Positions 44,086-52,986 of a DNA stretch of 64,000 bases are shown here, one piece after another (position 1 is the stretch's first letter; each line of letters starts with the position of its first letter). The notes beneath the pieces are model-generated. The model did not search any database. It saw nothing but the letters and a program-made list of their open reading frames with translations, and was not told the origin of the DNA. This DNA is from Amycolatopsis thermophila (GTDB taxonomy: Bacteria > Actinomycetota > Actinomycetes > Mycobacteriales > Pseudonocardiaceae): positions 3,348,001 to 3,412,000 of the forward strand of contig NZ_JAUSUT010000001.1 of the NCBI RefSeq assembly GCF_030814215.1, in the 5' to 3' direction. The position numbers and the translations under genes are program-made.

Positions 44086-45699
44086 ATGGACTTCCCGGTG
44101 CTCGGCACCTCCGCGGACCCGCGAAGCGAGCAGTACGCCCGAAACGCGACTGCCCACGCGGAGCTCACCGAGGATCTGCGCAAGCGTCTGGCGGCCGCCC
44201 GCACGGGCGGCCCCGAGAAGGCGCGTGCCCGCCATGTGGAACGCGGCAAGCTCCTGCCGCGCGACCGGGTGGACGCCCTGCTCGACCCGGGCTCGCCGTT
44301 CCTGGAGCTCTCGCCGCTGGCCGCGAACGGGCTCTACGACGACGAGGCCCCGGCCGCGGGCATCATCACCGGCATCGGCCGCGTCTCCGGCCGGGAGTGC
44401 GTCATCGTCGCCAACGACGCGACCGTCAAGGGCGGCACGTACTACCCGATGACGGTCAAGAAGCACCTCCGCGCGCAGGAGGTCGCCCTGCACAACAACC
44501 TCCCGTGCCTCTACCTGGTCGACTCCGGCGGCGCGTTCCTGCCCAAACAGGACGACGTGTTCCCGGACCGCGAGCACTTCGGCCGCATCTTCTACAACCA
44601 GGCGACCATGTCCGCCCGCGGCATCCCGCAGATCGCGGCCGTCCTCGGCTCGTGCACGGCGGGCGGCGCGTACGTCCCGGCGATGAGCGACGAGGCGGTC
44701 ATCGTCCGCAACCAGGGCACGATCTTCCTCGGCGGCCCGCCGCTGGTGAAGGCCGCCACGGGCGAGGTCGTCACGGCCGAGGAACTGGGCGGCGGCGACG
44801 TCCACGCCCGCCAGTCCGGCGTCACCGACCACCTGGCCAACGACGACGCGCACGCCCTGTCGATCGTCCGCAACATCGTCGCCACCCTCGGCCCGCGCAG
44901 CCCCCGCCCGTGGGAGGTGCGCCAGGCCGAGGCCCCCGTCGTCGACCCGGGCCAGCTCTACGGCGTCGTCCCCACCGACTCGCGCACCCCCTACGACGTG
45001 CGCGAGGTGATCGCGCGCATCGTCGACGGCAGCCGCTTCGCCGAGTTCAAGAAGGAGTACGGCGCCACCCTCGTCACCGGTTTCGCGCACATCCACGGGC
45101 ACCCGGTCGGCATCATCGCCAACAACGGCGTGCTGTTCGCCGAGTCGGCCATGAAGGGTGCCCACTTCATCGAGCTGTGCGACAAGCGCTCCATCCCGCT
45201 GGTGTTCCTGCAGAACATCAGCGGGTTCATGGTCGGCCGCGACTACGAGGCGGGCGGCATCGCCAAGCACGGCGCCAAGATGGTGACCGCCGTGGCGTGC
45301 GCGCGCGTGCCGAAGCTGACGGTGATCATCGGCGGTTCGTTCGGGGCGGGCAACTACTCGATGTGCGGGCGGGCGTACTCGCCCCGCTTCCTGTGGATGT
45401 GGCCCAACGCGCGGATCTCCGTGATGGGCGGCGAGCAGGCCGCGTCGGTGCTGGCGACCGTCCGGCGCGACTCGATCGAGGGCCGCGGCGGCGAGTGGTC
45501 CGCCGAGGAGGAAGAGGCGTTCAAGGACCCCATCCGCCGTCAGTACGAGGAGCAGGGCAGCCCCTACTACTCGACCGCGCGGCTGTGGGACGACGGCGTG
45601 ATCGACCCGGCGGACACCCGCATGGTGCTCGGTCTCGCGCTGTCGGTGGCGGCCAACGCGCCGCTGGAACCGGTCGGCTACGGCGTTTTCCGGATGTGA
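44086..45699 (+). CDS. accD1: Methylcrotonyl-CoA carboxylase beta (carboxyltransferase) subunit
   Basis: This 537-residue protein has both crotonase-fold halves of a carboxyltransferase. Segments such as [60 protein letters not shown] and [17 protein letters not shown] are strongly typical of methylcrotonyl-CoA carboxylase rather than propionyl- or acetyl-CoA carboxylase. It takes carboxybiotin from the alpha subunit and carboxylates 3-methylcrotonyl-CoA in leucine breakdown. It heads an operon with accA1 (5-bp gap) and a dehydrogenase. A geranyl-CoA or other branched enoyl-CoA substrate is a weaker alternative. Confidence 0.9.
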   Translation: MDFPVLGTSADPRSEQYARNATAHAELTEDLRKRLAAARTGGPEKARARHVERGKLLPRDRVDALLDPGSPFLELSPLAANGLYDDEAPAAGIITGIGRVSGRECVIVANDATVKGGTYYPMTVKKHLRAQEVALHNNLPCLYLVDSGGAFLPKQDDVFPDREHFGRIFYNQATMSARGIPQIAAVLGSCTAGGAYVPAMSDEAVIVRNQGTIFLGGPPLVKAATGEVVTAEELGGGDVHARQSGVTDHLANDDAHALSIVRNIVATLGPRSPRPWEVRQAEAPVVDPGQLYGVVPTDSRTPYDVREVIARIVDGSRFAEFKKEYGATLVTGFAHIHGHPVGIIANNGVLFAESAMKGAHFIELCDKRSIPLVFLQNISGFMVGRDYEAGGIAKHGAKMVTAVACARVPKLTVIIGGSFGAGNYSMCGRAYSPRFLWMWPNARISVMGGEQAASVLATVRRDSIEGRGGEWSAEEEEAFKDPIRRQYEEQGSPYYSTARLWDDGVIDPADTRMVLGLALSVAANAPLEPVGYGVFRM

Positions 45700-45704
45700 G
45701 GGGC

Positions 45705-47666
45705 ATGTTCGACACCGTCCTCATCGCCAACCGCGGCGAGATCGCCGTCCGCGTCATCAGCACGCTGCGGCGCCTGGGCATCCGCTCGGTCGCCGTCTAC
45801 AGCGACGCTGACGCGGACGCGCGGCACGTGCACGAGGCCGACACCGCGATCCGCATCGGCCCGGCGGAGGCGACGCGCAGCTATCTGTCCATTCCGGACG
45901 TCGTCCGCGCGGCCGTCGAGTCCGGCGCGCAGGCCGTCCACCCCGGATACGGCTTCCTCGCGGAGAACGCCGAGTTCGCGGCGGCGTGCGAGAAGGCCGG
46001 GCTGGTCTTCATCGGCCCGCCGGTGAGCGCGATCGACGCGATGGGCGACAAGATCCGCGCCAAGGCGACCGTGTCCGCGGCCGGCGTCCCGGTCGTCCCC
46101 GGACTGTCCGATGTGGACGACTTCGCGAAGGCCGCGGACGAGGTCGGCTACCCGTTGCTGCTCAAGCCGTCCGCGGGCGGTGGCGGCAAGGGCATGCGGC
46201 TCGTCACCGAACCCGGCGAGCTGGCGGCCGCCGTCGAATCCGCCCAGCGGGAGGCCCGCTCGGCCTTCGGCGACGACCGGCTGCTGCTGGAGCGGTTCGT
46301 CACCACGCCCCGGCACATCGAGATCCAGGTGCTCGCCGACGCCCACGGCACGGTGCTGCACCTCGGTGAACGCGAGTGCAGCCTGCAGCGGCGGCACCAG
46401 AAGATCGTCGAGGAGGCGCCGTCGGTGCTGCTCGACGAGGAGACCCGCGCACGCATGGGCGCCGCGGCCGCCGAAGCGGCCCGTTCGGTCGGCTACGTCG
46501 GCGCGGGTACCGTCGAGTTCATCGTCTCCGCGCGCAAGCCGGACGAGTTCTTCTTCATGGAGATGAACACCCGCCTGCAGGTGGAGCACCCGGTGACCGA
46601 GATGGTGACCGGCCTCGACCTGGTCGAGTGGCAGGTTCGGGTCGCGGCCGGTGAACGACTGTCCTTCACCCAGGACGACATCCGGCTCGACGGGCACGCG
46701 GTCGAGGCTCGCGTCTACGCGGAGGACCCGGCGCGCGGGTTCGTCCCCACCGGCGGCACCGTGCTGGCTCTCGACGAGCCGCGCGGCCAGGGCGTGCGCG
46801 TCGACTCCTCGCTGGCCGAGGGGCTCGTGGTCGGGTCGAACTACGATCCGATGCTGGCCAAGGTGATCGCGTGGGGCCCGGACCGCGCATCGGCCCTGCA
46901 CCGGCTCGACCGGGCGCTGGCCGGCACGGCCGTGCTGGGTGTGCCCACCAACGTGACCTTCCTGCGCGCGCTGCTCAACGACGCCGACGTGCGGGCCGGG
47001 AACCTCGACACCGGCCTCGTCGAGCGGCGCCTCGACGACCTGGTCGAGTCGCAGGTGCCGGAGGAGTTCTTCGTCGCGGCCGCGATGGACCGGCTGCTCG
47101 GCCTGGTGCCCGCCGACGGGTCCGACCCGTGGGCGGTGCCCAGCGGCTGGAGGCTCGGCGGTCCGGGCGGCGTCACGTTCCGGCTGCGGGCCGGGGACGC
47201 CGAGGCGCTCGTCACCGTCGAGGGCTCGCCGGACGCCGCACGGGTGACTGTGGACGGTGGCGAAGCGATCCCGGTTTCCGCCCAGCGCAAGGGGAACCGG
47301 CTCGAGGTGCACTACGGCGGCGAGTTCCGCCGGTACCTGCGCGCCGACGCGCCGCAGGACCGGGTGTGGCTGGGCCGGGACGGGCACGGTGTCGTGGTCG
47401 GCGAGCGACCCAACCTGCTCGCCACGCACGGCGAGGCGAACGCGGCCGGTCCGGTGACCAGCCCGATGCCGGGCACGGTGCTGGTGGTCAAGGTCGCGCA
47501 GGGCGACGTGGTGAGCGCGGGAGCGCCGCTGCTGGTCGTCGAGGCGATGAAGATGGAACACACGCTGGTCGCCCCGGTAGACGGCGTGGTCGAGGAACTC
47601 CGCGTCCAGGTGGGCCAGCAGGTGGCCCTCGACGAGACGCTCGCGGTGGTCAAGGAGCAGAAATGA
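45705..47666 (+). CDS. accA1: Methylcrotonyl-CoA carboxylase alpha subunit (biotin carboxylase/biotin carrier)
   Basis: This 653-residue protein joins a biotin carboxylase ([14 protein letters not shown] at the start, ATP-grasp [10 protein letters not shown], catalytic [14 protein letters not shown]) with a C-terminal biotin carrier domain bearing the biotinylation motif VEAMKMEH. It carboxylates its own biotin with ATP and bicarbonate for transfer by the beta subunit. GAGGGG precedes the ATG at 45705. Its stop overlaps the dehydrogenase start (ATGA), so all three genes are co-translated. Length is close to that of mycobacterial AccA1. Confidence 0.94.
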   Translation: MFDTVLIANRGEIAVRVISTLRRLGIRSVAVYSDADADARHVHEADTAIRIGPAEATRSYLSIPDVVRAAVESGAQAVHPGYGFLAENAEFAAACEKAGLVFIGPPVSAIDAMGDKIRAKATVSAAGVPVVPGLSDVDDFAKAADEVGYPLLLKPSAGGGGKGMRLVTEPGELAAAVESAQREARSAFGDDRLLLERFVTTPRHIEIQVLADAHGTVLHLGERECSLQRRHQKIVEEAPSVLLDEETRARMGAAAAEAARSVGYVGAGTVEFIVSARKPDEFFFMEMNTRLQVEHPVTEMVTGLDLVEWQVRVAAGERLSFTQDDIRLDGHAVEARVYAEDPARGFVPTGGTVLALDEPRGQGVRVDSSLAEGLVVGSNYDPMLAKVIAWGPDRASALHRLDRALAGTAVLGVPTNVTFLRALLNDADVRAGNLDTGLVERRLDDLVESQVPEEFFVAAAMDRLLGLVPADGSDPWAVPSGWRLGGPGGVTFRLRAGDAEALVTVEGSPDAARVTVDGGEAIPVSAQRKGNRLEVHYGGEFRRYLRADAPQDRVWLGRDGHGVVVGERPNLLATHGEANAAGPVTSPMPGTVLVVKVAQGDVVSAGAPLLVVEAMKMEHTLVAPVDGVVEELRVQVGQQVALDETLAVVKEQK

Positions 47667-48817
47667 TCGACTTCCGGCTCGGCGAAGAGTACGAGGCGCT
47701 GCGCAAGACCGTGCACGACTTCGCGCAGACCGAGGTCGCCCCCGTCATCGGCGGCTTCTACGAGCGCGAGGAGTTCCCGTACGAGATCGTGCGCGGCATG
47801 GCCCGGATGGGCCTGTTCGGGCTGCCGTTCCCCGAGGAGTACGGCGGCATGGGCGGCGACTACTTCGCGCTGTGCCTGGCGCTGGAGGAGCTGGCCAGGG
47901 TCGACTCGTCGGTGGCGATCACGCTCGAGGCGGGCGTGTCGCTGGGCGCGATGCCCGTCTACCGGTTCGGCTCGGCGGAGCAGAAGGAACGCTGGCTGCC
48001 GCAGCTGTGCTCGGGTGAGGCGCTGGGCGCGTTCGGCCTGACCGAACCCGGCGGCGGCTCGGACGCCGGCGCGACCCGCACCACGGCCAAGCTGGACGGT
48101 GACGAGTGGGTGATCAACGGCAGCAAGTCGTTCATCACCAACTCCGGCACCGACATCACCCGGCTGGTCACGGTCACCGCCGTGACGGGGGAGAAGCCCG
48201 GTGGCGGCAAGGAGATCTCGGCGATCATCGTGCCGTCCGGCACCCCCGGGTTCACGGTCGCGCCGAAGTACTCGAAGGTCGGCTGGAACGCCTCGGACAC
48301 CCACGAACTGTCCTTCGCGGACTGCCGGGTGCCCGCGGAGAACCTGCTCGGCGAGCGCGGCCGCGGGTACGCCCAGTTCCTGTCCATCCTGGACGAGGGC
48401 CGGGTCGCGATCGCGGCGCTGAGCGTCGGGCTCGCGCAGGGGTGCGTCGACGAGTGCCTGCGCTACGCCCGTGAGCGGGAGGCGTTCGGGCACCGCATCG
48501 GCGAGTACCAGGCCATCCAGTTCAAGATCGCGGACATGGAGGTCCGCGCCCACACCGCACGCCTGGCCTACTACGCGGCCGCGTCGAAGATGCTGCGCGG
48601 CGAGCCGTTCAAGAAGGAGGCCTCGATCGCCAAGCTGGTCTCCTCGAACGCGGCGATGGACAACGCCCGCGACGCGACGCAGATCTTCGGCGGGTACGGG
48701 TTCATGAACGAGTTCCCCGTCGGCCGGTTCTACCGGGACGCGAAGATCCTCGAGGTGGGTGAGGGCACCAGCGAGGTGCAGCGCATGCTGATCGCCCGTG
48801 AGCTGGGGCTTCGGTGA
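47663..48817 (+). CDS. Acyl-CoA dehydrogenase (isovaleryl-CoA dehydrogenase role)
   Basis: This 384-residue protein is a normal-length acyl-CoA dehydrogenase: N-terminal helical domain, middle domain with [19 protein letters not shown] (FAD binding) and FITNSG, and C-terminal domain with [46 protein letters not shown]. It oxidises an acyl-CoA at the alpha-beta carbons with FAD. The operon context with methylcrotonyl-CoA carboxylase implies isovaleryl-CoA as substrate, the step just before the carboxylase in leucine degradation. The substrate cannot be fixed from sequence alone. Confidence 0.88.
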   Translation: MIDFRLGEEYEALRKTVHDFAQTEVAPVIGGFYEREEFPYEIVRGMARMGLFGLPFPEEYGGMGGDYFALCLALEELARVDSSVAITLEAGVSLGAMPVYRFGSAEQKERWLPQLCSGEALGAFGLTEPGGGSDAGATRTTAKLDGDEWVINGSKSFITNSGTDITRLVTVTAVTGEKPGGGKEISAIIVPSGTPGFTVAPKYSKVGWNASDTHELSFADCRVPAENLLGERGRGYAQFLSILDEGRVAIAALSVGLAQGCVDECLRYAREREAFGHRIGEYQAIQFKIADMEVRAHTARLAYYAAASKMLRGEPFKKEASIAKLVSSNAAMDNARDATQIFGGYGFMNEFPVGRFYRDAKILEVGEGTSEVQRMLIARELGLR

Positions 48818-48893
48818 ACCCGGTGCGCTGAGGCAACCTGCCGCGCCTCCCGCGCGTGTACCCCCGGGACGAGCCGGGACGGCGGGGGGCGCG

Positions 48894-49385
48894 GTGGACG
48901 AGGATTTCGCGGAGTTCGTACGGGTGGCGCTACCCGGGCTGCTCCGTTACGGCCATCTCCTGACCGGCAATCCGCACGACGCGGCTGACCTGGTGCAGAT
49001 CGTGCTGGAGAAGATCGGCGTCCGCTGGTCGTCGTTGCGCGCCGCCGAGAGCCCGCTGCCGTACGTGAAGCGGGCCATGGCGAACACGCACGTCAGCCGG
49101 TGGCGCAGCAGGCGGCGGGAGAACCTGGTCGCCGACATCCCGGAGCCTCCGCCGGTCGCCCCGGTCGATCGTCTCGAGAACGAGCCCCTGTGGCTGGCGC
49201 TCGCCGATTTGCCGCCGCGGCAACGGACCGTCATCGTGTTGCGTTACTACGAAGGACTGTCCGAGGCCGAGATCGCGGCGGCGATGCGGATCAGCCCGGG
49301 GACGGTGAAGAGCCAGGCCAGCAAGGCGCTGGCCGGTCTGCGGGGGAAGTTGGGGAGCCTGGTTTTGGCGGGGGACGAGTCGTGA
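48894..49385 (+). CDS. ECF RNA polymerase sigma factor (SigE family)
   Basis: This 163-residue protein has a sigma region 2 (FAEFVRVALPGLLRYGHLLTGNPHDAADLVQIVLEKI, then VKRAMANTHVSRWRSRRREN) and a region 4 helix-turn-helix (LPPRQRTVIVLRYYEGLSEAEIAAAMRISPGTVKSQASKAL). It follows the actinobacterial SigE-70/SigM-like group of short ECF factors. A frame open further upstream begins inside the dehydrogenase gene; I chose the GTG at 48894, which follows a G-rich stretch and gives the family length. Its stop overlaps the next gene, a membrane protein that is probably its regulator. Confidence 0.87.
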   Translation: MDEDFAEFVRVALPGLLRYGHLLTGNPHDAADLVQIVLEKIGVRWSSLRAAESPLPYVKRAMANTHVSRWRSRRRENLVADIPEPPPVAPVDRLENEPLWLALADLPPRQRTVIVLRYYEGLSEAEIAAAMRISPGTVKSQASKALAGLRGKLGSLVLAGDES

Positions 49386-50206
49386 ACCTCGAAGACGAGC
49401 TGGACCGGCTGTTCCAGGACGAGCGGGTCGACGTGCCCGTGCGGCCCGGTGCCGAGCTGCTGATCGTGGCCGGCGCGCGCCGGCGGCGACAGCGGCGCCA
49501 GGCGGCGACGGTGGTCGGCGGCGCGATGGCGGTCGCCGTGGTGGCCGTGGCGGGCATCGCGCTCGGTGGCGTCGGCGGGGGCACCGACGACACGCTGCCC
49601 GCGACCAACCTGCCGCTCACGACGCTTCCGTCGAGCGCCGTGTCCGTGTCCGGCCCGCCCCCGGTGCCGACGGCGGATTCCAGCAGCGTGCCGCCCCCGT
49701 CGTCGGCGGTGTCCGCACCGGCGACCGTGCCCGGTTCGAACGTCGCCACCCGGAGCGCCCCGAGGACCACCGGCGCGGCGACGAGCTCCCAGCAGCGGCC
49801 GGCTTCGACGGACAAGACGCTCGGGCCGACCGGCTGGGGCCGGCTGGTTCTGGGGATGAGCGAATCGGCGGCCGTGGCCACGGACGAGTTCGACATGTCG
49901 GAGGGCGTGTCCGGCAGCCCGTGCCACCGCTACTGGCTGCGTGGCACCAACGATGCGCCGGTGGACATCTCGCCGACGTACGGGGTGGCCCGCATCCCGG
50001 CGAAGACGGGCGTGACGACCCCGGAGGGCCTGGGAGCCGGTTCGACGGACGCCGAGGTGATGGCCGCGTACCCGAACGCCACGACGGCCGACTACACCAT
50101 CACGGCGCCAGTGCCGGGCAACCCCAAGGCGGTGTACGTGTTCCACACCAGTCCGGCGCAGAAGGTCTTCAGCCTGGACCTCGAACTGGCGACGCACAAC
50201 TGCTGA
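49382..50206 (+). CDS. Membrane-anchored protein, probable anti-sigma factor partner
   Basis: This 274-residue protein starts MNLEDELDRLFQDERVDVPVRPG, has a single transmembrane helix near 42-63, an extracellular Ser/Pro/Thr-rich stretch (about 75-145), and a C-terminal extracytoplasmic domain (LGPTGWGRLVLGMSESAAVATDEF to the end). The cytoplasmic N-terminus is short and lacks the zinc HxxxCxxC motif. Position is the main evidence: its GTG overlaps the sigma gene stop by 4 bp. The extracytoplasmic part could sense envelope stress. It may instead be an unrelated secreted-domain protein in the sigma operon. Confidence 0.65.
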   Translation: MNLEDELDRLFQDERVDVPVRPGAELLIVAGARRRRQRRQAATVVGGAMAVAVVAVAGIALGGVGGGTDDTLPATNLPLTTLPSSAVSVSGPPPVPTADSSSVPPPSSAVSAPATVPGSNVATRSAPRTTGAATSSQQRPASTDKTLGPTGWGRLVLGMSESAAVATDEFDMSEGVSGSPCHRYWLRGTNDAPVDISPTYGVARIPAKTGVTTPEGLGAGSTDAEVMAAYPNATTADYTITAPVPGNPKAVYVFHTSPAQKVFSLDLELATHNC

Positions 50207-50227
50207 GGGCCGAGGCGGGACACGCAC

Positions 50228-50535
50228 GATCCGGCGACCGGCAACGCAAGGCGACGTGGGCCCCACGAGACCTCCCGACGCCCGGCAACGCCAGGCGACG
50301 CACGGCCTCCCCAGACCTCCCGGCGGCCTGCGACGCAGGCGAGGCGCGGCCTCCCTAGACCTCCCGGCGGCCTGCGACGCAGGCGAGGCGCGGACCCCAC
50401 GAGACCTCCCGGCGCCCGGCAACGCCAGGCGAGGCAGGCCCCCACCAGCCGAACCGGAACCCGGCAACGCTAGGCGAGGTGTGCCCCTCACGAGGCCTCC
50501 CGCCGGCCGGCAACGCAAGCCGGCACACGGACTCC
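50228..50535 (+). repeat. Direct-repeat array, about seven units of 43-47 bp
   Basis: Units begin with CCGGCAACGCnAGGCGAnG or the variant CCTGCGACGCAGGCGAGG near 50240, 50284, 50326, 50371, 50418, 50463 and 50509. They end in CCnnACGAGACCTCCCGGC-like sequence. The last unit runs straight into the left arm of hairpin A, whose GACCTCCC start repeats the unit end. Copy 1 has three such units and copy 3 has two. Confidence 0.85.
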
Positions 50536-50986
50536 CCAGACCTCCCCCGCCCCCGATCCCCAGCCCGCCTTTGGTCGCCGATCAGGCGTGTCAAGGTACT
50601 CTTTCCCGCCTTGACACGCCTGCTCGGCGACCGAAAACACTCCACCCGGAGGGGGCGGGGGAGGTCGGCACCCAAGGCGACCGCTCAGCGCCGTGAGGCG
50701 CCCTGCCGCCGCGAAGCGGCGAAAAGAAAAAGATCAAAAGATGTCCTCGCCGGACGGGCAGGCTCCGGGATGGCCGGGGAATGCAGGCCGCGTCACCTCA
50801 TGCAGTGGGTCGCTGGGTGGTCATCCCGTCGCCTGATTGAGGCCTATCACTGTGAGCCAGGCCCGCACGCTTTGTGTTCTTCGGCTCGCGACCCGGCGCA
50901 GGGTGCGGGCCTGGCTCACAGTGATGTGACGGCCTCAGGCGACGGGATGACCACCCAGCTCCTTTTAGGGCAGGGCGCTTCCGCGC
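50228..50986 (+). repeat. Composite palindromic repeat, copy 2
   Basis: This fills most of the 864-bp gap after the anti-sigma-like gene. First comes a tandem array of about seven units (50228-50535, see separate entry). Hairpin A follows: outer stem 50539-50554 with 50651-50666 and inner stem 50573-50596 with 50609-50632. A linker has GCGCC-GTGA-GGCGC and a GCCGC/GCGGC stem followed by an AAAAGATCAAAAG stretch. Hairpin B (50812-50959) has arms of about 56 bp. A last small stem GCGC-TTCC-GCGC lies at 50975-50986. The whole runs in the same direction as the gene before it. No gene-like frame is present. Confidence 0.88.
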
Positions 50987-51070
50987 GGACGCCTGTTCCT
51001 GGCCACTTCGGACGGTCGCCGAGTGTGACACCTCTGGCGCGAGTGTTAGTTACCCGGCAGTATGGTCGCC

Positions 51071-51895
51071 ATGGCAACGTTGCATGGCAAGGTCATCGTG
51101 ATCACCGGGGGCGCGCAGGGCATCGGCGCCACCACCGCTCGCGCCCTCGTCGGCCGGGGTGCGAAGGTTGCGATCGGCGACCTGGACCCGGTCCTGGCCG
51201 ACAAGACCGCCGGTGAGCTGGGCGGCGACACGATCGCCCTGCCCCTGGACGTCACCGACCACCGCGGTTTCACCGAGTTCCTGGACGAGGTCGAGCGCCG
51301 TCTCGGCCCGATCGACGTGCTGATCAACAACGCCGGCGTGATGCTGCTGTCGCCGCTGGCCGACGAGGACGACGCCGCGACGGCCAAGCAGATCGACGTC
51401 AACCTGAGCGCGGTCATCCACGGCACCCGCGAGGCGGTGCGTCGCATGCGCCCGCGTGGCCGCGGCCACATCGTCAACGTGGCGTCGATGGCGGGCAAGG
51501 CCGGATTCCCCGGCGCGGCCACCTACTGCGCCACCAAGCACGCGGTGGTGGGGCTGTCCGAGGCGGTGCGGCAGGAGCTGCGCGGGTCGGGTGTGGACGT
51601 TTCGTGCGTGATGCCCGCCGTGGTGCGCACCCACCTGGCGGACGGGCTGCCGGAGACGAAGCTGTTCCCGTCGCTGCGGCCGGAGGACGTCGCCAAGGCG
51701 ATCGTCGAGGCGCTGGAGAAGCCGCGGTTCGACGTGTTCGTCCCGAAGTCCCTGGACGTGACCGGCCGGGTCAGCCGGCTGCTGCCGCGCGCGGTCGCCG
51801 AGTGGTTCATGCGGGCGATCGGCGCGGACAAGGTGTTCACGCAAGCGCATGCGGGTGCTCGCGCGGAGTACGAGGCGAGGGTGAGGCGGCCGTGA
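51071..51895 (+). CDS. Short-chain dehydrogenase/reductase
   Basis: This 274-residue SDR has the cofactor motif TGGAQGIGATTA, the NNAG signature (LINNAGVMLL), and the catalytic Ser and Tyr-x3-Lys in NVASMAGKAGFPGAATYCATKHA. The length beyond the core, with AVAEWFMRAIGADKVF at the end, is typical of fatty-acid-linked SDRs of Actinobacteria. No ribosome site stands out; ATG at 51062 is an alternative start three codons upstream. It lies 53 bp upstream of the PhaC-like gene and may be in one operon with it. Its substrate is unknown. Confidence 0.85.
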   Translation: MATLHGKVIVITGGAQGIGATTARALVGRGAKVAIGDLDPVLADKTAGELGGDTIALPLDVTDHRGFTEFLDEVERRLGPIDVLINNAGVMLLSPLADEDDAATAKQIDVNLSAVIHGTREAVRRMRPRGRGHIVNVASMAGKAGFPGAATYCATKHAVVGLSEAVRQELRGSGVDVSCVMPAVVRTHLADGLPETKLFPSLRPEDVAKAIVEALEKPRFDVFVPKSLDVTGRVSRLLPRAVAEWFMRAIGADKVFTQAHAGARAEYEARVRRP

Positions 51896-51948
51896 AGTAG
51901 CGTCGATCCGGCGGACAGGATCCAGACGTGAACGGAGTTGCGAGGTAG

Positions 51949-52986
51949 ATGCTGACACCTCCGGTGGCCGCGATGGCGGCGAACGCGCTCGGCGTGCTGC
52001 GCGGCGGCCTCGCCGACCTGCGACCGGTGCCGCGCGTCCTGGTCGACCAGGGCCCCAACCGGTCGCTGTACCGGATGACCCCGTCGCCGGACGGTGACCC
52101 GGTGCTGCTCGTGCCGCCGCTGGCCGCCCCGGCGTTGTGCTTCGACCTGCGGCGCGGCTGCAGCCTCGCCGAGCACCTCGTCGACCGGGGGCGCCGCACC
52201 TACCTCGTCGACTACGGCACGGTCGCGTTCTCCGACCGGCGGCTGGGCATCGAGCACTGGATCGACGAGGTGCTGCCGCGGGCGATCCGCAAGGTCAGCG
52301 AGGACTCCGGCGGGCGCGGCGTGCACCTGGTCGCGTGGTGCCTGGGCGGGCTGTTCGCCCTGCTGACCACCGCGGACCGCCCGGATCTGCCGGTGCGGTC
52401 GATCACCACGGTGGCCTCGCCGGTCGACTTCACCGCCATCCCGCTGGTCGCGCCGTTCCGTCCGCTGGTCGACCTCACCGGCGGCTACCTGCTGACACCG
52501 CTGTACCGGATGTTCGGCGGCGCACCGTCCTATGTGGTCGAGCGGGTGTTCTGGGCGACCGGGATCAACAAGCAGATCACCAAACCGCTGGCGATCCTGC
52601 AGAACCTCGGCGACCGCGACTACCTCGCCCAGATCGAGGCGGTCGACCACTTCATGGACAACATGATCGCCTACCCCGGCCGCACGTTCGGCCAGATGTA
52701 CCACCGGTTCTTCCGGGCCAACGACCTCGTCGAGGGCGGGCTCGACCTGAACGGGCGGATCATCTCGCTGTCCGGTGTGCAGGTGCCGACGCTGGTGGTC
52801 GCCGGGCGCAACGACACCATCGCCCCGCGGCGCGCCGTGGAGCGGCTGGTGCCGTTGCTGGAGAACGCGCCGTCGGTGCGGTTCGAGACGGCCCCGGGCG
52901 GGCATCTCGGTGTCCTGACCGGACGCCGCGCCCGGGACACGACGTGGCGTTTCCTCGACGAGTTCCTGGACGAGCACCTGACCTAG
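51949..52986 (+). CDS. PhaC-like alpha/beta hydrolase with Cys nucleophile
   Basis: This 345-residue alpha/beta-fold protein has a lipase box AWCLGG in which the nucleophile position is Cys131, as in polyhydroxyalkanoate synthases (GxCxG), not Ser. The catalytic Asp and His fit VVAGRNDTIAP and APGGHLGVLTG. RNLYRMTP-like and WIDEVLPRAIRKV segments resemble class III PhaC. It is shorter than the type I synthases and no PhaE, phasin, or PhaA/B genes are near. It could be a thioester-forming acyltransferase for lipids rather than a polymer synthase. Confidence 0.72.
   Translation: MLTPPVAAMAANALGVLRGGLADLRPVPRVLVDQGPNRSLYRMTPSPDGDPVLLVPPLAAPALCFDLRRGCSLAEHLVDRGRRTYLVDYGTVAFSDRRLGIEHWIDEVLPRAIRKVSEDSGGRGVHLVAWCLGGLFALLTTADRPDLPVRSITTVASPVDFTAIPLVAPFRPLVDLTGGYLLTPLYRMFGGAPSYVVERVFWATGINKQITKPLAILQNLGDRDYLAQIEAVDHFMDNMIAYPGRTFGQMYHRFFRANDLVEGGLDLNGRIISLSGVQVPTLVVAGRNDTIAPRRAVERLVPLLENAPSVRFETAPGGHLGVLTGRRARDTTWRFLDEFLDEHLT

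Noticed and set aside
50228..50535. CRISPR array
   Set aside because: The repeats follow one another with no unique spacers and are degenerate, and no cas gene is near.
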